A stretch of 42,095 nt of DNA from Lachnospiraceae bacterium UBA3401 (GTDB taxonomy: Bacteria > Bacillota > Clostridia > Lachnospirales > Lachnospiraceae), in NCBI GenBank assembly GCA_002358575.1, contig DEPD01000143.1:1-42095 (forward strand), given 5' to 3'. The first letter of the stretch is position 1; each line of letters begins with the position of its first letter. The position numbers and the translations under genes were made by a program. This document shows positions 15,796-24,666 of this stretch, piece after piece. A model generated the notes under the pieces. It was given only the letters and a program-made list of their open reading frames with translations. It had not been told where the DNA came from and did no database searches.

Positions 15796-17978
15796 TTCAA
15801 TTCAATTTCTGTCACATCCACGATTTCTTCTGCATTTTTGGCAAGCAGCAACATATAGCTTCCTGCGTCTGCCCGAAAACTATGGGATACCTCATCATAG
15901 TAGGTGAAAGCTTCGCGTTCAAGCATCAGTGAAATTTCCCGTGTTTCCCCGGCTTCCAGATATATTTTCTCAAATGCCTTCAATTCTTTCGCTGCCTTTT
16001 TCACTTTGGGATACTTGTCTGCAACATAAATCTGTGCAACTGCTGCCCCGCCCCGTTCACCGATATTAGAAATGTCAAAGCTCACCTTCACTGCTTTACT
16101 CTCCACAGTATCCTCTAAAACCTCCGCTCGAATCCCTGTCATCACAAAGTCTGTGTATGACAGACCATACCCAAACGGGAAGGCAACTGGCACATCATAG
16201 GTATCATAATAACGATACCCAACAAAAATATCCTCGCCATAATGTACCTGATCACCGCCTGGAAATTCACCAAGAACTACGGCTGGACAGTCCTGTTCGC
16301 TCATTGGAAAAGTTTCTGGAAGATGTCCTGACGGATTCGTATCACCGAAAATCACTTCCGCAAGTGCTATGCCCCCTTCCATTCCGGCATACCAGCTATA
16401 GATGAGGGACGGCGCATTGTCAAGCCACACACTCATATCTACAGGAGAGCCTGCCACAAGAGCTACAACCGTATCTGGTCTTATTTTCAAAAGTTCTGAT
16501 ATCAGCCTATCCTGCCCATAAGGCAACTTCATATTCGCTCTGTCCTGTCCCTCTGTGTCAAAATCATGCGTCAACCCACCCACAAAAATGACCGCATCGA
16601 CATCTTTTGCGGCTTCCAATGCCTCTTCTAGGTATTTTTCATTCATTTCCTGCTGATATTGCTTCTTTTCTTCTGACACAGTCAATGTATTGGGCGCTGG
16701 GGATTCCACACTGTCCTGATTGAGGCTGTCCGCCTGCCCGTTCTCACTATCGCCTGTATTTGCCCAGATATTGCCAATATCTTCATTATAATAGCCTGGT
16801 TTATATACAACTTCTGTATTTCCGCCCAGAACCATATGAATCCCCATAAGCGGTGTTATCTCGTACAATGCCTTAATCTCAGCACTTCCGCCGCCAGGCG
16901 CGTGCTGTCTGTTGGCGTTCTCACCAACCACCAACAATTTCTTTATTTTCTTTTTGTCAAGTGGCAGTATATTTTTCTCATTCTTTAACAGAACAATGGA
17001 TTCCCGCGCGGCCTGACGCAGTGTCGCCTTGTCGTTATAATCATTGTAGCCACCGGCATTGCGTTCTCCCTCCAACATATGAAGCTTGTTCATAACATTC
17101 AAAATATGACGCACTTTTCCATCAATCTTTGCAATCGCCGTCTTTTTGTCCACTTCACCGCGCTCAATCATCTGAATCATTGGGTTCGCCATATAGTAAT
17201 TTTCAAAATCATTTGTGACTGACATTTCCATGTCAAGCCCGTTTAGCAACGCTTCCTTTGTATCATGCACGCCGCCCCAATCGGAAATAGTAATTCCCTC
17301 AAATCCCCATTCTTTGCGCAGCACTTCCTCAAACAAATACTTATGATGACAGCAATGTGTCCCATAAAGCTTATTGTAAGCTCCCATAATCCCTTTGACC
17401 TTGCCTTTTTTCACCGCCGCCTCAAAGCCTGGCAGATAAATCTCTCGCAATGCACGCTCGCTTACTTCCACATCCACCTCAAGACGTCTTGTCTCCTGAT
17501 TATTCGCTGCATAATGTTTCACACACGCAGCAACATCATTTTCCTCAACACCCTGAATCAAGGGAACCACAAGTTCGGAAACTAGATATGGGTCCTCCCC
17601 CATATACTCAAAGCTTCTCCCGCACAGCGGCGAGCGCATAATGTTGATACCTGGTGCCAGAATCATATCTTTGTCGCGCCCTCTTGCTTCTTTGCCAAGC
17701 AACTTTCCTGTACAGTGTGCAAGCGCCCTATTCCATGTTGCCGCAAGCGCAGTATTACAAGGTAAATATGACACATAATCGTAGCTGAGTCCTACCTCTT
17801 TCCAAGAAACGTTTCTGAAATCCTTTCGGACACCTCGCGGGCCATCTGAAGTCTTAAATGGCGGAATTCCAAGACGTTCCACACCCTTTGTTGAGAAAAA
17901 ATCATTCCCATGAATCATATCCACTTTTTCCTGCAACGTAAGCTGCGCAATCAACTTCTCAATTTTATCTTTTGTCAT
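15789..17978 (-). CDS. Glycoside hydrolase family 3 beta-glucosidase-like enzyme
   Basis: About 729 residues with no signal peptide, so a cytosolic enzyme acting on imported oligosaccharides or glycosides. The GH3 TIM-barrel domain shows TSDGPRGVR, SPLCGRSFEYMGEDP, KHYAANNQETRR and the nucleophile aspartate in TISDWGG at about residue 233. The second domain has the EGQDR segment that supplies the acid/base glutamate, and LVAGSPVDMS. The C-terminal FnIII-like domain contains YGLSYT and KELKAFEKIYLEAGE. The true start is ATG 17978, which overlaps the lgt stop in TAATG; the longer open frame (to 18161) lies within lgt. The linker near residues 470-490 is acidic and Ser-rich. Confidence 0.9.
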   Translation of the reverse strand: MTKDKIEKLIAQLTLQEKVDMIHGNDFFSTKGVERLGIPPFKTSDGPRGVRKDFRNVSWKEVGLSYDYVSYLPCNTALAATWNRALAHCTGKLLGKEARGRDKDMILAPGINIMRSPLCGRSFEYMGEDPYLVSELVVPLIQGVEENDVAACVKHYAANNQETRRLEVDVEVSERALREIYLPGFEAAVKKGKVKGIMGAYNKLYGTHCCHHKYLFEEVLRKEWGFEGITISDWGGVHDTKEALLNGLDMEMSVTNDFENYYMANPMIQMIERGEVDKKTAIAKIDGKVRHILNVMNKLHMLEGERNAGGYNDYNDKATLRQAARESIVLLKNEKNILPLDKKKIKKLLVVGENANRQHAPGGGSAEIKALYEITPLMGIHMVLGGNTEVVYKPGYYNEDIGNIWANTGDSENGQADSLNQDSVESPAPNTLTVSEEKKQYQQEMNEKYLEEALEAAKDVDAVIFVGGLTHDFDTEGQDRANMKLPYGQDRLISELLKIRPDTVVALVAGSPVDMSVWLDNAPSLIYSWYAGMEGGIALAEVIFGDTNPSGHLPETFPMSEQDCPAVVLGEFPGGDQVHYGEDIFVGYRYYDTYDVPVAFPFGYGLSYTDFVMTGIRAEVLEDTVESKAVKVSFDISNIGERGGAAVAQIYVADKYPKVKKAAKELKAFEKIYLEAGETREISLMLEREAFTYYDEVSHSFRADAGSYMLLLAKNAEEIVDVTEIELKS

Positions 17979-18856
17979 TAATTCTTTTCCCCCTTTAACC
18001 GAATCCGAATCACCACATTCATTATAATAGAAAAGATAAATAATATAAGTCCTAAAAGCTGTGACACTGCTATCTGTGTTCCCGGTATCAGCAATCTGTC
18101 TGTGCGGATTCCCTCGATAACAAAGCGTCCAATGCCATAGCCGCCAAGATAAAAAAGACACATCTGCCCATGATACTTTTTGCGCTTATGATGCAAAAGC
18201 ATAATAATTAGAATCACGAGATTCCATGCACCCTCATACAAAAAAGTAGGATGCACTTGTATAAAATTGACCTCCCCCATAAGTGCCATGCCGTCAAGCT
18301 GCGACTCTGTGATATCCCACGGGCGCACCGCATCCACTGGAAGCCTCATAGCAAACAAGGTATCTGTATAGCCACCAAAAACTTCCCTGTTAAAAAAGTT
18401 TCCCCAACGTCCAACAATCTGTCCCAAAATTAAACCATAAACACCACAGTCGCCAATCTGATATGGTGAGAGCTTCTTAATTTTGCTGTATACAAAGAGG
18501 GTGATAAAAGCACCAATTACTGCGCCATAAATGGCAAGTCCACCGCGTCTGAGATTAAAAATACTCAAAAGGTTATTCTTGTACAAATCCCAAGAAAAAA
18601 CTACATAGTAAATCCTCGCCCCAATTATCGAAAAAATTACCGCATAGATACCAAAATCCCAGATAATGTCTGTGTCCATTCCCTCCACTTTCGCCATGCG
18701 CTCCGCCATCAGCACACCGAGTATCACGCCAATGCCGATAATCATACCGTAAAATGCAATCTCGAACCCAAAAACAGTGAAACTTTTGGGTAAATCCTCC
18801 AGATAAATTCCCAAATGTGGAAAAGCGATATCATTTACTCCCATTGTATCAGGCAT
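17978..18856 (-). CDS. lgt: Prolipoprotein diacylglyceryl transferase
   Basis: Transfers diacylglycerol from phosphatidylglycerol to the lipobox cysteine of prolipoproteins in the membrane, including the two binding proteins of this window. 292 residues with about seven membrane segments. Family motifs are GARIYYVVFSWDLYKNN, RRGGLAIYGAVIGA, the Lgt signature GQIVGRWGNFFNRE, and QVHPTFLYEGAWN, with GIGRFVIEGIRTDRL near the end. AGGTAGG precedes ATG 18856. Its TAA overlaps the GH3 start by one base, so the GH3 gene is probably translated by reinitiation. It lies about 80 bases downstream of ychF. Confidence 0.96.
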   Translation of the reverse strand: MPDTMGVNDIAFPHLGIYLEDLPKSFTVFGFEIAFYGMIIGIGVILGVLMAERMAKVEGMDTDIIWDFGIYAVIFSIIGARIYYVVFSWDLYKNNLLSIFNLRRGGLAIYGAVIGAFITLFVYSKIKKLSPYQIGDCGVYGLILGQIVGRWGNFFNREVFGGYTDTLFAMRLPVDAVRPWDITESQLDGMALMGEVNFIQVHPTFLYEGAWNLVILIIMLLHHKRKKYHGQMCLFYLGGYGIGRFVIEGIRTDRLLIPGTQIAVSQLLGLILFIFSIIMNVVIRIRLKGEKN

Positions 18857-18934
18857 ATCTTTTACCTACCTTATTTTAATAATTCTTAAGAATGCTGAAC
18901 CTGCGTTTTTTCTCTGCGAAATGCTGCTCATACA

Positions 18935-20032
18935 TTATACATTAAATCGAAACAGAATCACATCTCCATCCTTTACAACATACTCCTTGCCTTCCAGACC
19001 GACAAGTCCCTTATCTTTTGCTGCTGCAAGTGAGCCATTCTCCAATAAATCCTTATAGTTTACAACTTCTGCTCGAATAAAACCGCGCTCAAAATCCGTG
19101 TGTATTTTTCCCGCCGCCTGCGGTGCTTTTGTTCCGATCTTAATCGTCCATGCACGACATTCATCTTCACCTGCTGTAAGAAAGCTAATTAGTCCTAATA
19201 ATCTGTAACTCGCTGCAATCAACTTGTCAAGCCCTGATTCCTTCAAACCTAAATCCTCAAGAAACATAGACTTTTCATCCTCATTAAGCTCTGCAATCTC
19301 CTGCTCAATCTGAGCACAAATCACAAATACCTCAAAGCCCTCTCCCGCCGCATACGCACGAACTGCCTTCACACCTTCATTGTCTGCACCTTCATTTGCA
19401 AGGTCCTCCTCCGCCACATTTGCAGCAAAGATAACTGGCTTATCTGTTAGCAAATTATACCCATTTCTCCACAAAACTTCCTCTTCATCTTCAGTCACAA
19501 AACTTTTTGCCAATTTTCCTTCTTCCAGATGCGCTTTAATACGCTCTGCAAGTGCAAGTTCCTTCGCCTGCGTCTTATCATTTTTGGCTCCCCTAGACAC
19601 CTTTGCAATGCGGCGTTCCAAAATCTCAATATCCGAAAAAATAAGCTCTAAATTAATCGTTTCTATGTCGCGCAGCGGATTGATGCTTCCGTCTACGTGC
19701 ACAATATTAGAATCCTCAAAACATCTCACCACATGAACAATGGCATCAACCTCACGGATATTGGCAAGAAATTGGTTCCCCAACCCTTCTCCCTTTGATG
19801 CGCCTTTCACAAGCCCAGCAATGTCGACAAACTCTATTACCGCCGGCGTCACTTTTTTGGTGTGATAGAGCTCACCGAGAAGCCTTATTCGCTCGTCCGG
19901 CACTGTCACCACACCCACATTGGGGTCAATCGTGCAGAACGGATAGTTTGCAGACTCTGCACCTGCCTTTGTCAATGAATTAAACAATGTACTCTTTCCT
20001 ACGTTTGGAAGTCCGACGATTCCTAGTTTCAT
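18935..20032 (-). CDS. ychF: Ribosome-associated YchF/Obg-like ATPase
   Basis: 365 residues. An OBG-type G domain with GLPNVGKST (residues 7-15), DIAGLVKGASKGEG as G3, and ANVAEED in place of NKxD, the change that makes this family prefer ATP. A coiled insertion (residues 125-200) and a C-terminal TGS domain (LTAGEDECRAWTIKIGTKAPQAAGKIHTDFERGFIRAEV) complete it. It binds ribosomes and is linked to stress responses. ATG 20032 is chosen because the G-domain begins at once and AAGGAG lies about eleven bases upstream; the longer frame adds 15 unlikely residues. Confidence 0.96.
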   Translation of the reverse strand: MKLGIVGLPNVGKSTLFNSLTKAGAESANYPFCTIDPNVGVVTVPDERIRLLGELYHTKKVTPAVIEFVDIAGLVKGASKGEGLGNQFLANIREVDAIVHVVRCFEDSNIVHVDGSINPLRDIETINLELIFSDIEILERRIAKVSRGAKNDKTQAKELALAERIKAHLEEGKLAKSFVTEDEEEVLWRNGYNLLTDKPVIFAANVAEEDLANEGADNEGVKAVRAYAAGEGFEVFVICAQIEQEIAELNEDEKSMFLEDLGLKESGLDKLIAASYRLLGLISFLTAGEDECRAWTIKIGTKAPQAAGKIHTDFERGFIRAEVVNYKDLLENGSLAAAKDKGLVGLEGKEYVVKDGDVILFRFNV

Positions 20033-20133
20033 TTTATTCCGATCTCCTTTGAATATTCTTAATAATAGGATTTTCAACTTTCAAGGTTTTGGTAACATAC
20101 TATGCCAAGTTCCTTTTCGTCATTTCCCATAGT

Positions 20134-20155
20134 AAAAAACTCTTTTAAAAAAGAG
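20134..20155 (-). terminator. Short leader hairpin with T run upstream of ychF
   Basis: CTCTTTT/AAAAGAG (20140-20146 with 20149-20155) followed on the minus strand by six T residues (20134-20139). It sits in the leader between the ychF promoter and start codon, so it may act as a weak attenuator. Confidence 0.4.
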
Positions 20156-20171
20156 CCTTAACATCTGTGTT

Positions 20172-20200
20172 ATTATAGCATATCAAGATTCAAAAGTAAA
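20172..20200 (-). promoter_or_regulatory. ychF promoter (TTTACT-17-TATAAT)
   Basis: A perfect -10 at 20172-20177 with a 17-base spacer and a 4/6 -35 at 20195-20200, reading left. It leaves a leader of about 135 bases before ychF, which contains the hairpin at 20134-20155. Confidence 0.65.
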
Positions 20201-20226
20201 TTGCAGAATTTTTCATTGATAAATTC

Positions 20227-20255
20227 TTGACAATTTACCATATTATGTTTATCAT
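20227..20255 (+). promoter_or_regulatory. ppdK promoter (TTGACA-17-TATCAT)
   Basis: Consensus -35 at 20227-20232 and TATCAT at 20250-20255, plus strand, about 60 bases before the ppdK start. It is divergent from the ychF promoter. Confidence 0.75.
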
Positions 20256-20322
20256 TTATACATATAGTGTGTCATTACGCGGCACCTATGAAAAGTAACC
20301 AATTCAGTAAAGGAGAAAAATA

Positions 20323-22959
20323 ATGAGTAAAAAATGGGTATATTCATTTAAAGAAGGCGACATGAGTATGCGTAATCTTCTCGGTGGCAAAGGTGCAAAC
20401 CTTGCAGAGATGACAAGCATTGGCCTGCCAGTACCTCAAGGCTTCACAATCACAACAGAAGCTTGTACGCAATACTATGAAGACGGACGCAAGATCAACG
20501 ACGAGATTATGTCTCAGGTTATGGACGGCGTTGCAGAGATGGAGCGCATAAATGGAAAGAAATTTGGCGATCTCAAGAATCCTTTGCTTGTATCTGTACG
20601 TTCTGGCGCACGTGCATCCATGCCTGGTATGATGGATACAATCTTAAATCTTGGCTTAAATGACGAAGTTGTGGAAGCAATGATCAAGGGCAACCCTGAT
20701 CCTGCATTTGAGCGCTTTGTATACGACTCTTATAGACGTTTTATTCAGATGTTCTCAGACGTTGTAATGGAAGTGGGCAAGAAATACTTTGAGCAGCTCA
20801 TTGATAAAATGAAGGAAGAGAAAAACGTTCAGTTTGACGTTGACCTCACAGCAGCAGATTTAAAGACTCTTGCAGAGCAATTCAAAGCTGAGTACAAAAA
20901 TCAGCTAGGCAAGGACTTCCCTTCTGATCCTGTAGAGCAGTTAAAGCTTGCGATTGAGGCAGTATTCCGTTCTTGGGACAACCCTCGCGCAAACGTATAT
21001 CGCCGTGACAATGATATTCCTTATTCTTGGGGTACAGCAGTAAATGTTATGCCAATGGTATTTGGTAACTTAAACAATGAATCTGGTACAGGTGTTGCAT
21101 TTACACGTGATCCGGCTACAGGCGAGAAGAAGCTTATGGGTGAGTTCTTAAAGAACGCTCAGGGCGAGGACGTTGTTGCAGGTGTTCGTACTCCAATGCC
21201 AATTGCACAGATGGAACAGGAGTTCCCTGAGGCATACGAAGAATTTATCAAAGTTTGCGAGACACTTGAAAATCACTACCATGATATGCAGGATATGGAG
21301 TTTACTGTTGAGAATAAAAAACTCTATATGTTACAGTGCCGCAATGGTAAGAGAACTGCACAGGCAGCTTTAAAGATTGCTTGTGATTTGGTAGATGAAG
21401 GACACAAGACAGAGGCAGAGGCAGTCGCTATGATCGATCCTCGTAATCTCGACACGCTGCTGCATCCTCAGTTTGATGCGAAGGCATTGAAATCTGCTAC
21501 TCCTGCTGGAAAGGGTCTTGGTGCTTCACCTGGTGCTGCATGTGGAAAAATTGTATTTACAGCAGAAGATGCCGAGAATTGGCACGCAAGAGGTGAGAAG
21601 GTTGTTCTGGTTCGTCTTGAGACATCACCAGAAGACATTACTGGTATGAAGGTTTCTCAGGGTATCCTGACAGTACGCGGTGGTATGACTTCACATGCTG
21701 CTGTGGTTGCACGTGGTATGGGTACATGCTGTGTATCTGGCTGCGGCGACATTGCTATGGACGAGGAAAATAAGAAGTTCACTCTGGCTGGAAAAGAGTA
21801 TCACGAGGGAGATTATATCTCTATCGATGGCACAACAGGTAATATCTATGACGGTCAAATCCCAACTGTTGATGCGCAGATTGCAGGCGAATTTGGCAGA
21901 GTTATGGCTTGGGCTGACAAATATAGAAAATTAAAGGTTAGAACAAATGCAGATACACCAGCAGACGCTAAGAAGGCAAGAGAACTTGGTGCAGAAGGTA
22001 TCGGTCTTTGCCGTACAGAGCATATGTTCTTTGAGGAAAGCAGAATCGCAGCATTCCGTGAAATGATCTGTTCTGATACTGTTGAGGAAAGAGAGGCTGC
22101 ACTTGATAAGATTCTTCCTTATCAGCAGAGCGATTTCAAGGCACTGTATGAGGCTCTGGAAGGAAACCCTGTTACGATTCGTTTCCTTGACCCGCCACTT
22201 CATGAGTTTGTTCCAACTGAGGAAGCAGACATTGAAAAACTTGCAAATGCACAAGGCAAATCTGTAGAGGAAATCAAGAACATTATTGCTTCTCTGCATG
22301 AGTTTAACCCAATGATGGGTCACAGAGGCTGTCGTCTTGCTGTAACCTATCCTGAGATTGCAAGAATGCAGACAAAGGCTGTTATCCGTGCAGCAATTGA
22401 GGTAAAGAAAGAGCATCCAAATTGGCAAGTAAAACCAGAGATTATGATTCCTCTCGTATGCGAAGTAAGAGAGCTGAAGTTTGTAAAGAATATTGTTGTC
22501 GAGACAGCGGACGCTGAAATCAAAGCAGCAGGTATTGAATTAAAGTACGAAGTTGGTACAATGATTGAGATTCCAAGAGCAGCACTTACAGCAGAAGAAA
22601 TTGCGAAGGAAGCTGACTTCTTCTGCTTCGGTACAAACGATCTGACACAGATGACATTCGGTTTCTCAAGAGATGATGCTGGCAAGTTCCTAAATGCTTA
22701 CTATGACACAAAGATTTTTGAGAACGATCCATTTGCAAAGCTTGACCAGATTGGTGTTGGCAAGATGATGGAAATCTCTCTCAAGCTTGGTAAGCCTGTT
22801 AATCCAAATCTCCATGTTGGTATATGCGGCGAGCACGGCGGAGATCCTTCTTCCGTAGAGTTCTGCCATAAGATTGGTCTGGACTATGTATCATGCTCAC
22901 CGTTCCGTGTGCCTATCGCAAGATTGGCGGCAGCACAAGCAGCTATCAACCAGAAATAA
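20323..22959 (+). CDS. ppdK: Pyruvate, phosphate dikinase
   Basis: Interconverts pyruvate, ATP and phosphate with phosphoenolpyruvate, AMP and pyrophosphate; in Clostridia it often supports glycolysis or gluconeogenesis. 878 residues, full length. The N-terminal nucleotide domain starts LLGGKGANLAEM and contains VSVRSGARASMPGMMDTILNLG. The central domain has the phosphohistidine loop GGMTSHAAVVARGMG near residue 455. The C-terminal TIM barrel has GLCRTEHMFF, RFLDPPLHEF, MGHRGCRL, and GICGEHGGDPSS with the catalytic cysteine. AAGGAG lies eight bases before ATG 20323. Codon use is more regular than in neighbours, as expected for a highly expressed gene. It has its own promoter and a terminator, so it is monocistronic. 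Confidence 0.98.
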   Translation: MSKKWVYSFKEGDMSMRNLLGGKGANLAEMTSIGLPVPQGFTITTEACTQYYEDGRKINDEIMSQVMDGVAEMERINGKKFGDLKNPLLVSVRSGARASMPGMMDTILNLGLNDEVVEAMIKGNPDPAFERFVYDSYRRFIQMFSDVVMEVGKKYFEQLIDKMKEEKNVQFDVDLTAADLKTLAEQFKAEYKNQLGKDFPSDPVEQLKLAIEAVFRSWDNPRANVYRRDNDIPYSWGTAVNVMPMVFGNLNNESGTGVAFTRDPATGEKKLMGEFLKNAQGEDVVAGVRTPMPIAQMEQEFPEAYEEFIKVCETLENHYHDMQDMEFTVENKKLYMLQCRNGKRTAQAALKIACDLVDEGHKTEAEAVAMIDPRNLDTLLHPQFDAKALKSATPAGKGLGASPGAACGKIVFTAEDAENWHARGEKVVLVRLETSPEDITGMKVSQGILTVRGGMTSHAAVVARGMGTCCVSGCGDIAMDEENKKFTLAGKEYHEGDYISIDGTTGNIYDGQIPTVDAQIAGEFGRVMAWADKYRKLKVRTNADTPADAKKARELGAEGIGLCRTEHMFFEESRIAAFREMICSDTVEEREAALDKILPYQQSDFKALYEALEGNPVTIRFLDPPLHEFVPTEEADIEKLANAQGKSVEEIKNIIASLHEFNPMMGHRGCRLAVTYPEIARMQTKAVIRAAIEVKKEHPNWQVKPEIMIPLVCEVRELKFVKNIVVETADAEIKAAGIELKYEVGTMIEIPRAALTAEEIAKEADFFCFGTNDLTQMTFGFSRDDAGKFLNAYYDTKIFENDPFAKLDQIGVGKMMEISLKLGKPVNPNLHVGICGEHGGDPSSVEFCHKIGLDYVSCSPFRVPIARLAAAQAAINQK

Positions 22960-22990
22960 ATAATTCATTTTTTTGAAATCGTTTTACAGA

Positions 22991-23020
22991 AAAGCCCCGG
23001 GAATTTACTCCCGAGGCTTT
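22991..23020 (+). terminator. ppdK terminator hairpin
   Basis: AAAGCCCCGGGA pairs with TCCCGAGGCTTT with one mismatch and a 6-base loop, 31 bases after the ppdK stop. The U tract is short, so termination efficiency is uncertain. Confidence 0.6.
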
Positions 23021-23054
23021 CATTATGCACAGACCTGTACAGAGGAAATATGTC

Positions 23055-23349
23055 CTACTCTCCTTTCTTCCGAAAGAGATAATAAGTACATATAAGTTCT
23101 GTTCCTACTTGTTCATAAACTTCCTGTGCCACAAGATCATATACGACAAGTCGACATAGTGTCAGCGATTGTATAGAGACCTGCATCAAGACAATTATAG
23201 GTCAAAAGCGTTGGGTTCTGTTCCTGTTCAACAATCTGTTGAAAACAAAACAGAAAAAAGTCTTCTCGTTCATACGATAGGAAAAAAGAATTCATGGAAA
23301 AGTTGTCAATCTTTTTTGTTATCTTTCCTGCGTGATACTCTTCCCATAA
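23055..23349 (-). pseudogene. Relic of a membrane glycosyltransferase C-terminus
   Basis: On the minus strand one frame reads through to a TGA at 23137 with FQQIVEQEQNPTLLTYN followed by LDAGLYTIADTMSTCR. The next frame continues from about 23155 as VVYDLVAQEVYEQVGTELI and ends YYLFRKKGE at a TAG (23055). Joined by one frameshift, the two resemble the exposed C-terminal tail of GT39/GT-C-type membrane proteins (the 'TLLNYGxLDxGxYTxADxxPTC ... YYLFxRK' pattern, from memory), with a middle section missing. No start or membrane part remains. It lies between the ppdK terminator and the promoter of the next plus-strand gene. Confidence 0.5.
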
Positions 23350-23369
23350 AAATATTTTTGTGCTATACT
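23341..23369 (+). promoter_or_regulatory. Candidate promoter of the HExxH-protein gene
   Basis: TTCCCA at 23341-23346, a 17-base spacer and TATACT at 23364-23369 on the plus strand, about 50 bases before the start codon. Confidence 0.5.
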
Positions 23370-23416
23370 GTAAAAAATATATCAGAGAATATGACTAAGA
23401 AAAGGAGGTCTGTCAT

Positions 23417-23935
23417 ATGATAATTGGCAATTTTTCGGGATTGTATCCTAGTTATCCCATGTATACAAACTCTGTCTATTCGTCTACCAATCCGGCGGCA
23501 GAGGACGAAACCAACCCAAATGCGATAGAACACAGCGCTGAGCCTGACAAGGTGAAAAAGCCTGGAAAACGCTCCTCACCAGAGGACTGTGAAACCTGTG
23601 CCAACCGCAAATATCAAGATGGTTCTGACGAGAATGTCTCCTTCAAAACAGCGTCACATATTTCGCCGGAATCCGCAGGTTCAAGAGTGCGCGCGCACGA
23701 AGGAGAACATGTCTCCAATGCATACAAAAAAGCTGCTCAAAAAGATGGAAAAGTATTAAATGCTTCTGTGTCAATCCACACTTCTATCTGTCCTGAATGC
23801 GGTCGTACCTATGTCTCTGGCGGTGTCACTAATACTATGATTAAATATTCTAATGAAGACAATCCATACACCAAGAATCAAAAACAGCTTGACGCTGCAA
23901 AATTCAGAGGCGCAAACATTGATTATGCAGCATAA
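23417..23935 (+). CDS. Small HExxH-motif protein, SprA-related putative metalloprotease
   Basis: 172 residues. After a variable N terminus (residues 1-55) comes CETCANRKYQDGSDE, then SFKTASHISPESAGSRVRAHEGEHV, and SVSIHTSICPECGRTYVSGG. HEGEH fits the HExxH zinc motif, and the surrounding R-HE-EHV resembles SprA-related/CJM1_0395-type putative metalloproteases. The CETC and CPEC pairs could bind a second metal. There is no signal peptide. AGGAGG lies eight bases before ATG 23417; it has a promoter and a strong terminator of its own. Catalysis has not been shown for this group as far as I know. Confidence 0.7.
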   Translation: MIIGNFSGLYPSYPMYTNSVYSSTNPAAEDETNPNAIEHSAEPDKVKKPGKRSSPEDCETCANRKYQDGSDENVSFKTASHISPESAGSRVRAHEGEHVSNAYKKAAQKDGKVLNASVSIHTSICPECGRTYVSGGVTNTMIKYSNEDNPYTKNQKQLDAAKFRGANIDYAA

Positions 23936-23969
23936 AAAAGAACGAGTGTTTTAACACTCGTTCTTTTTT
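23934..23969. terminator. Strong bidirectional terminator
   Basis: A perfect stem of 17 bases (AAAAAAGAACGAGTGTT with its complement) around a 2-base loop, ending in T runs on both strands. It overlaps the stop codon region of the HExxH gene and also lies 46 bases beyond the end of the SGNH hydrolase gene, so it can serve both converging transcripts. Confidence 0.9.
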
Positions 23970-24015
23970 CTATACAGACCCATGCAAAGGAAATATGCCG
24001 CACAGAAAATTTTCT

Positions 24016-24663
24016 TTACACAATTATCTCAAATATTTTCTTTGCCAATGCATCTGCCAATTGGCTATGTCCTTCCATTGTCAGATGCATATAATCAACA
24101 TCATTGGTCGGCGCTGTAATTACTTCATCTGCATCCATAAAGTGGCACCCCATCAGTACTGCAATCTTTTCAAACTCTGCTGCCAATCCCGCTGATTTCT
24201 CCGCACAACCGCCTCCCATTGTCTCGCCAACATCAGAGTCAATATACTTTGCATCAATATTCTGCGGTGACACAATCAGAACATTTGCCTTCCCTCCACT
24301 CCAGCAGTCTGTTGTTGCGATTGCCTTCGCAATCAATCGTTTTAGCCCTAATGCAATACACGCTGCGGAAGCACCAAAACGCTCTTTCGTGTCGTTTGTC
24401 CCTAGCATAATTATCAACAAATCAACCGGTTCATGGCTCATAAGACATGGGTAAATATAATCTAGTCCATTTAATCCCTCATGAATCGGATCGGCAAAAC
24501 AAGTTGTACGTCCACTCAGCCCTTCTTCTATCACAAGATAATTGTTACCGAGCTTTTGCTGAAGCAAACAACACCAGCGCTGTGTCTCGTCATACCGTCC
24601 ACCTGTGTTGGCACAATATCCGTGTGTGTTGGAATCTCCAAAACATACTATATGCTTTTTCAT
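24016..24663 (-). CDS. SGNH/GDSL-family hydrolase in the sialic acid operon
   Basis: 215 residues with no signal peptide. Block I is CFGDSNTHG with the nucleophile serine near residue 11, block II contains GLSGRTT, block III is LGTND, and block V is DYMHLTMEGH with the catalytic Asp/His. The GLSGRTT form is shared with arylesterase/lysophospholipase-like cytosolic members. It is the last gene of the minus nan arm, with its start three bases after the nanE stop, so removal of O-acetyl groups from sialic acid or a related sugar is a reasonable guess, not a demonstrated function. Confidence 0.85.
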   Translation of the reverse strand: MKKHIVCFGDSNTHGYCANTGGRYDETQRWCCLLQQKLGNNYLVIEEGLSGRTTCFADPIHEGLNGLDYIYPCLMSHEPVDLLIIMLGTNDTKERFGASAACIALGLKRLIAKAIATTDCWSGGKANVLIVSPQNIDAKYIDSDVGETMGGGCAEKSAGLAAEFEKIAVLMGCHFMDADEVITAPTNDVDYMHLTMEGHSQLADALAKKIFEIIV

Positions 24664-24666
24664 ATG

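Noticed and set aside
18000..18161. Upstream extension of the GH3 gene by 61 codons
   Set aside because: It lies within lgt, encodes unlikely sequence, and ATG 17978 has a good site and a TAATG junction.
23169..23420. 83-codon plus-strand frame upstream of the HExxH gene
   Set aside because: It has no ribosome binding site, overlaps the promoter of the next gene, and is opposite the glycosyltransferase relic.
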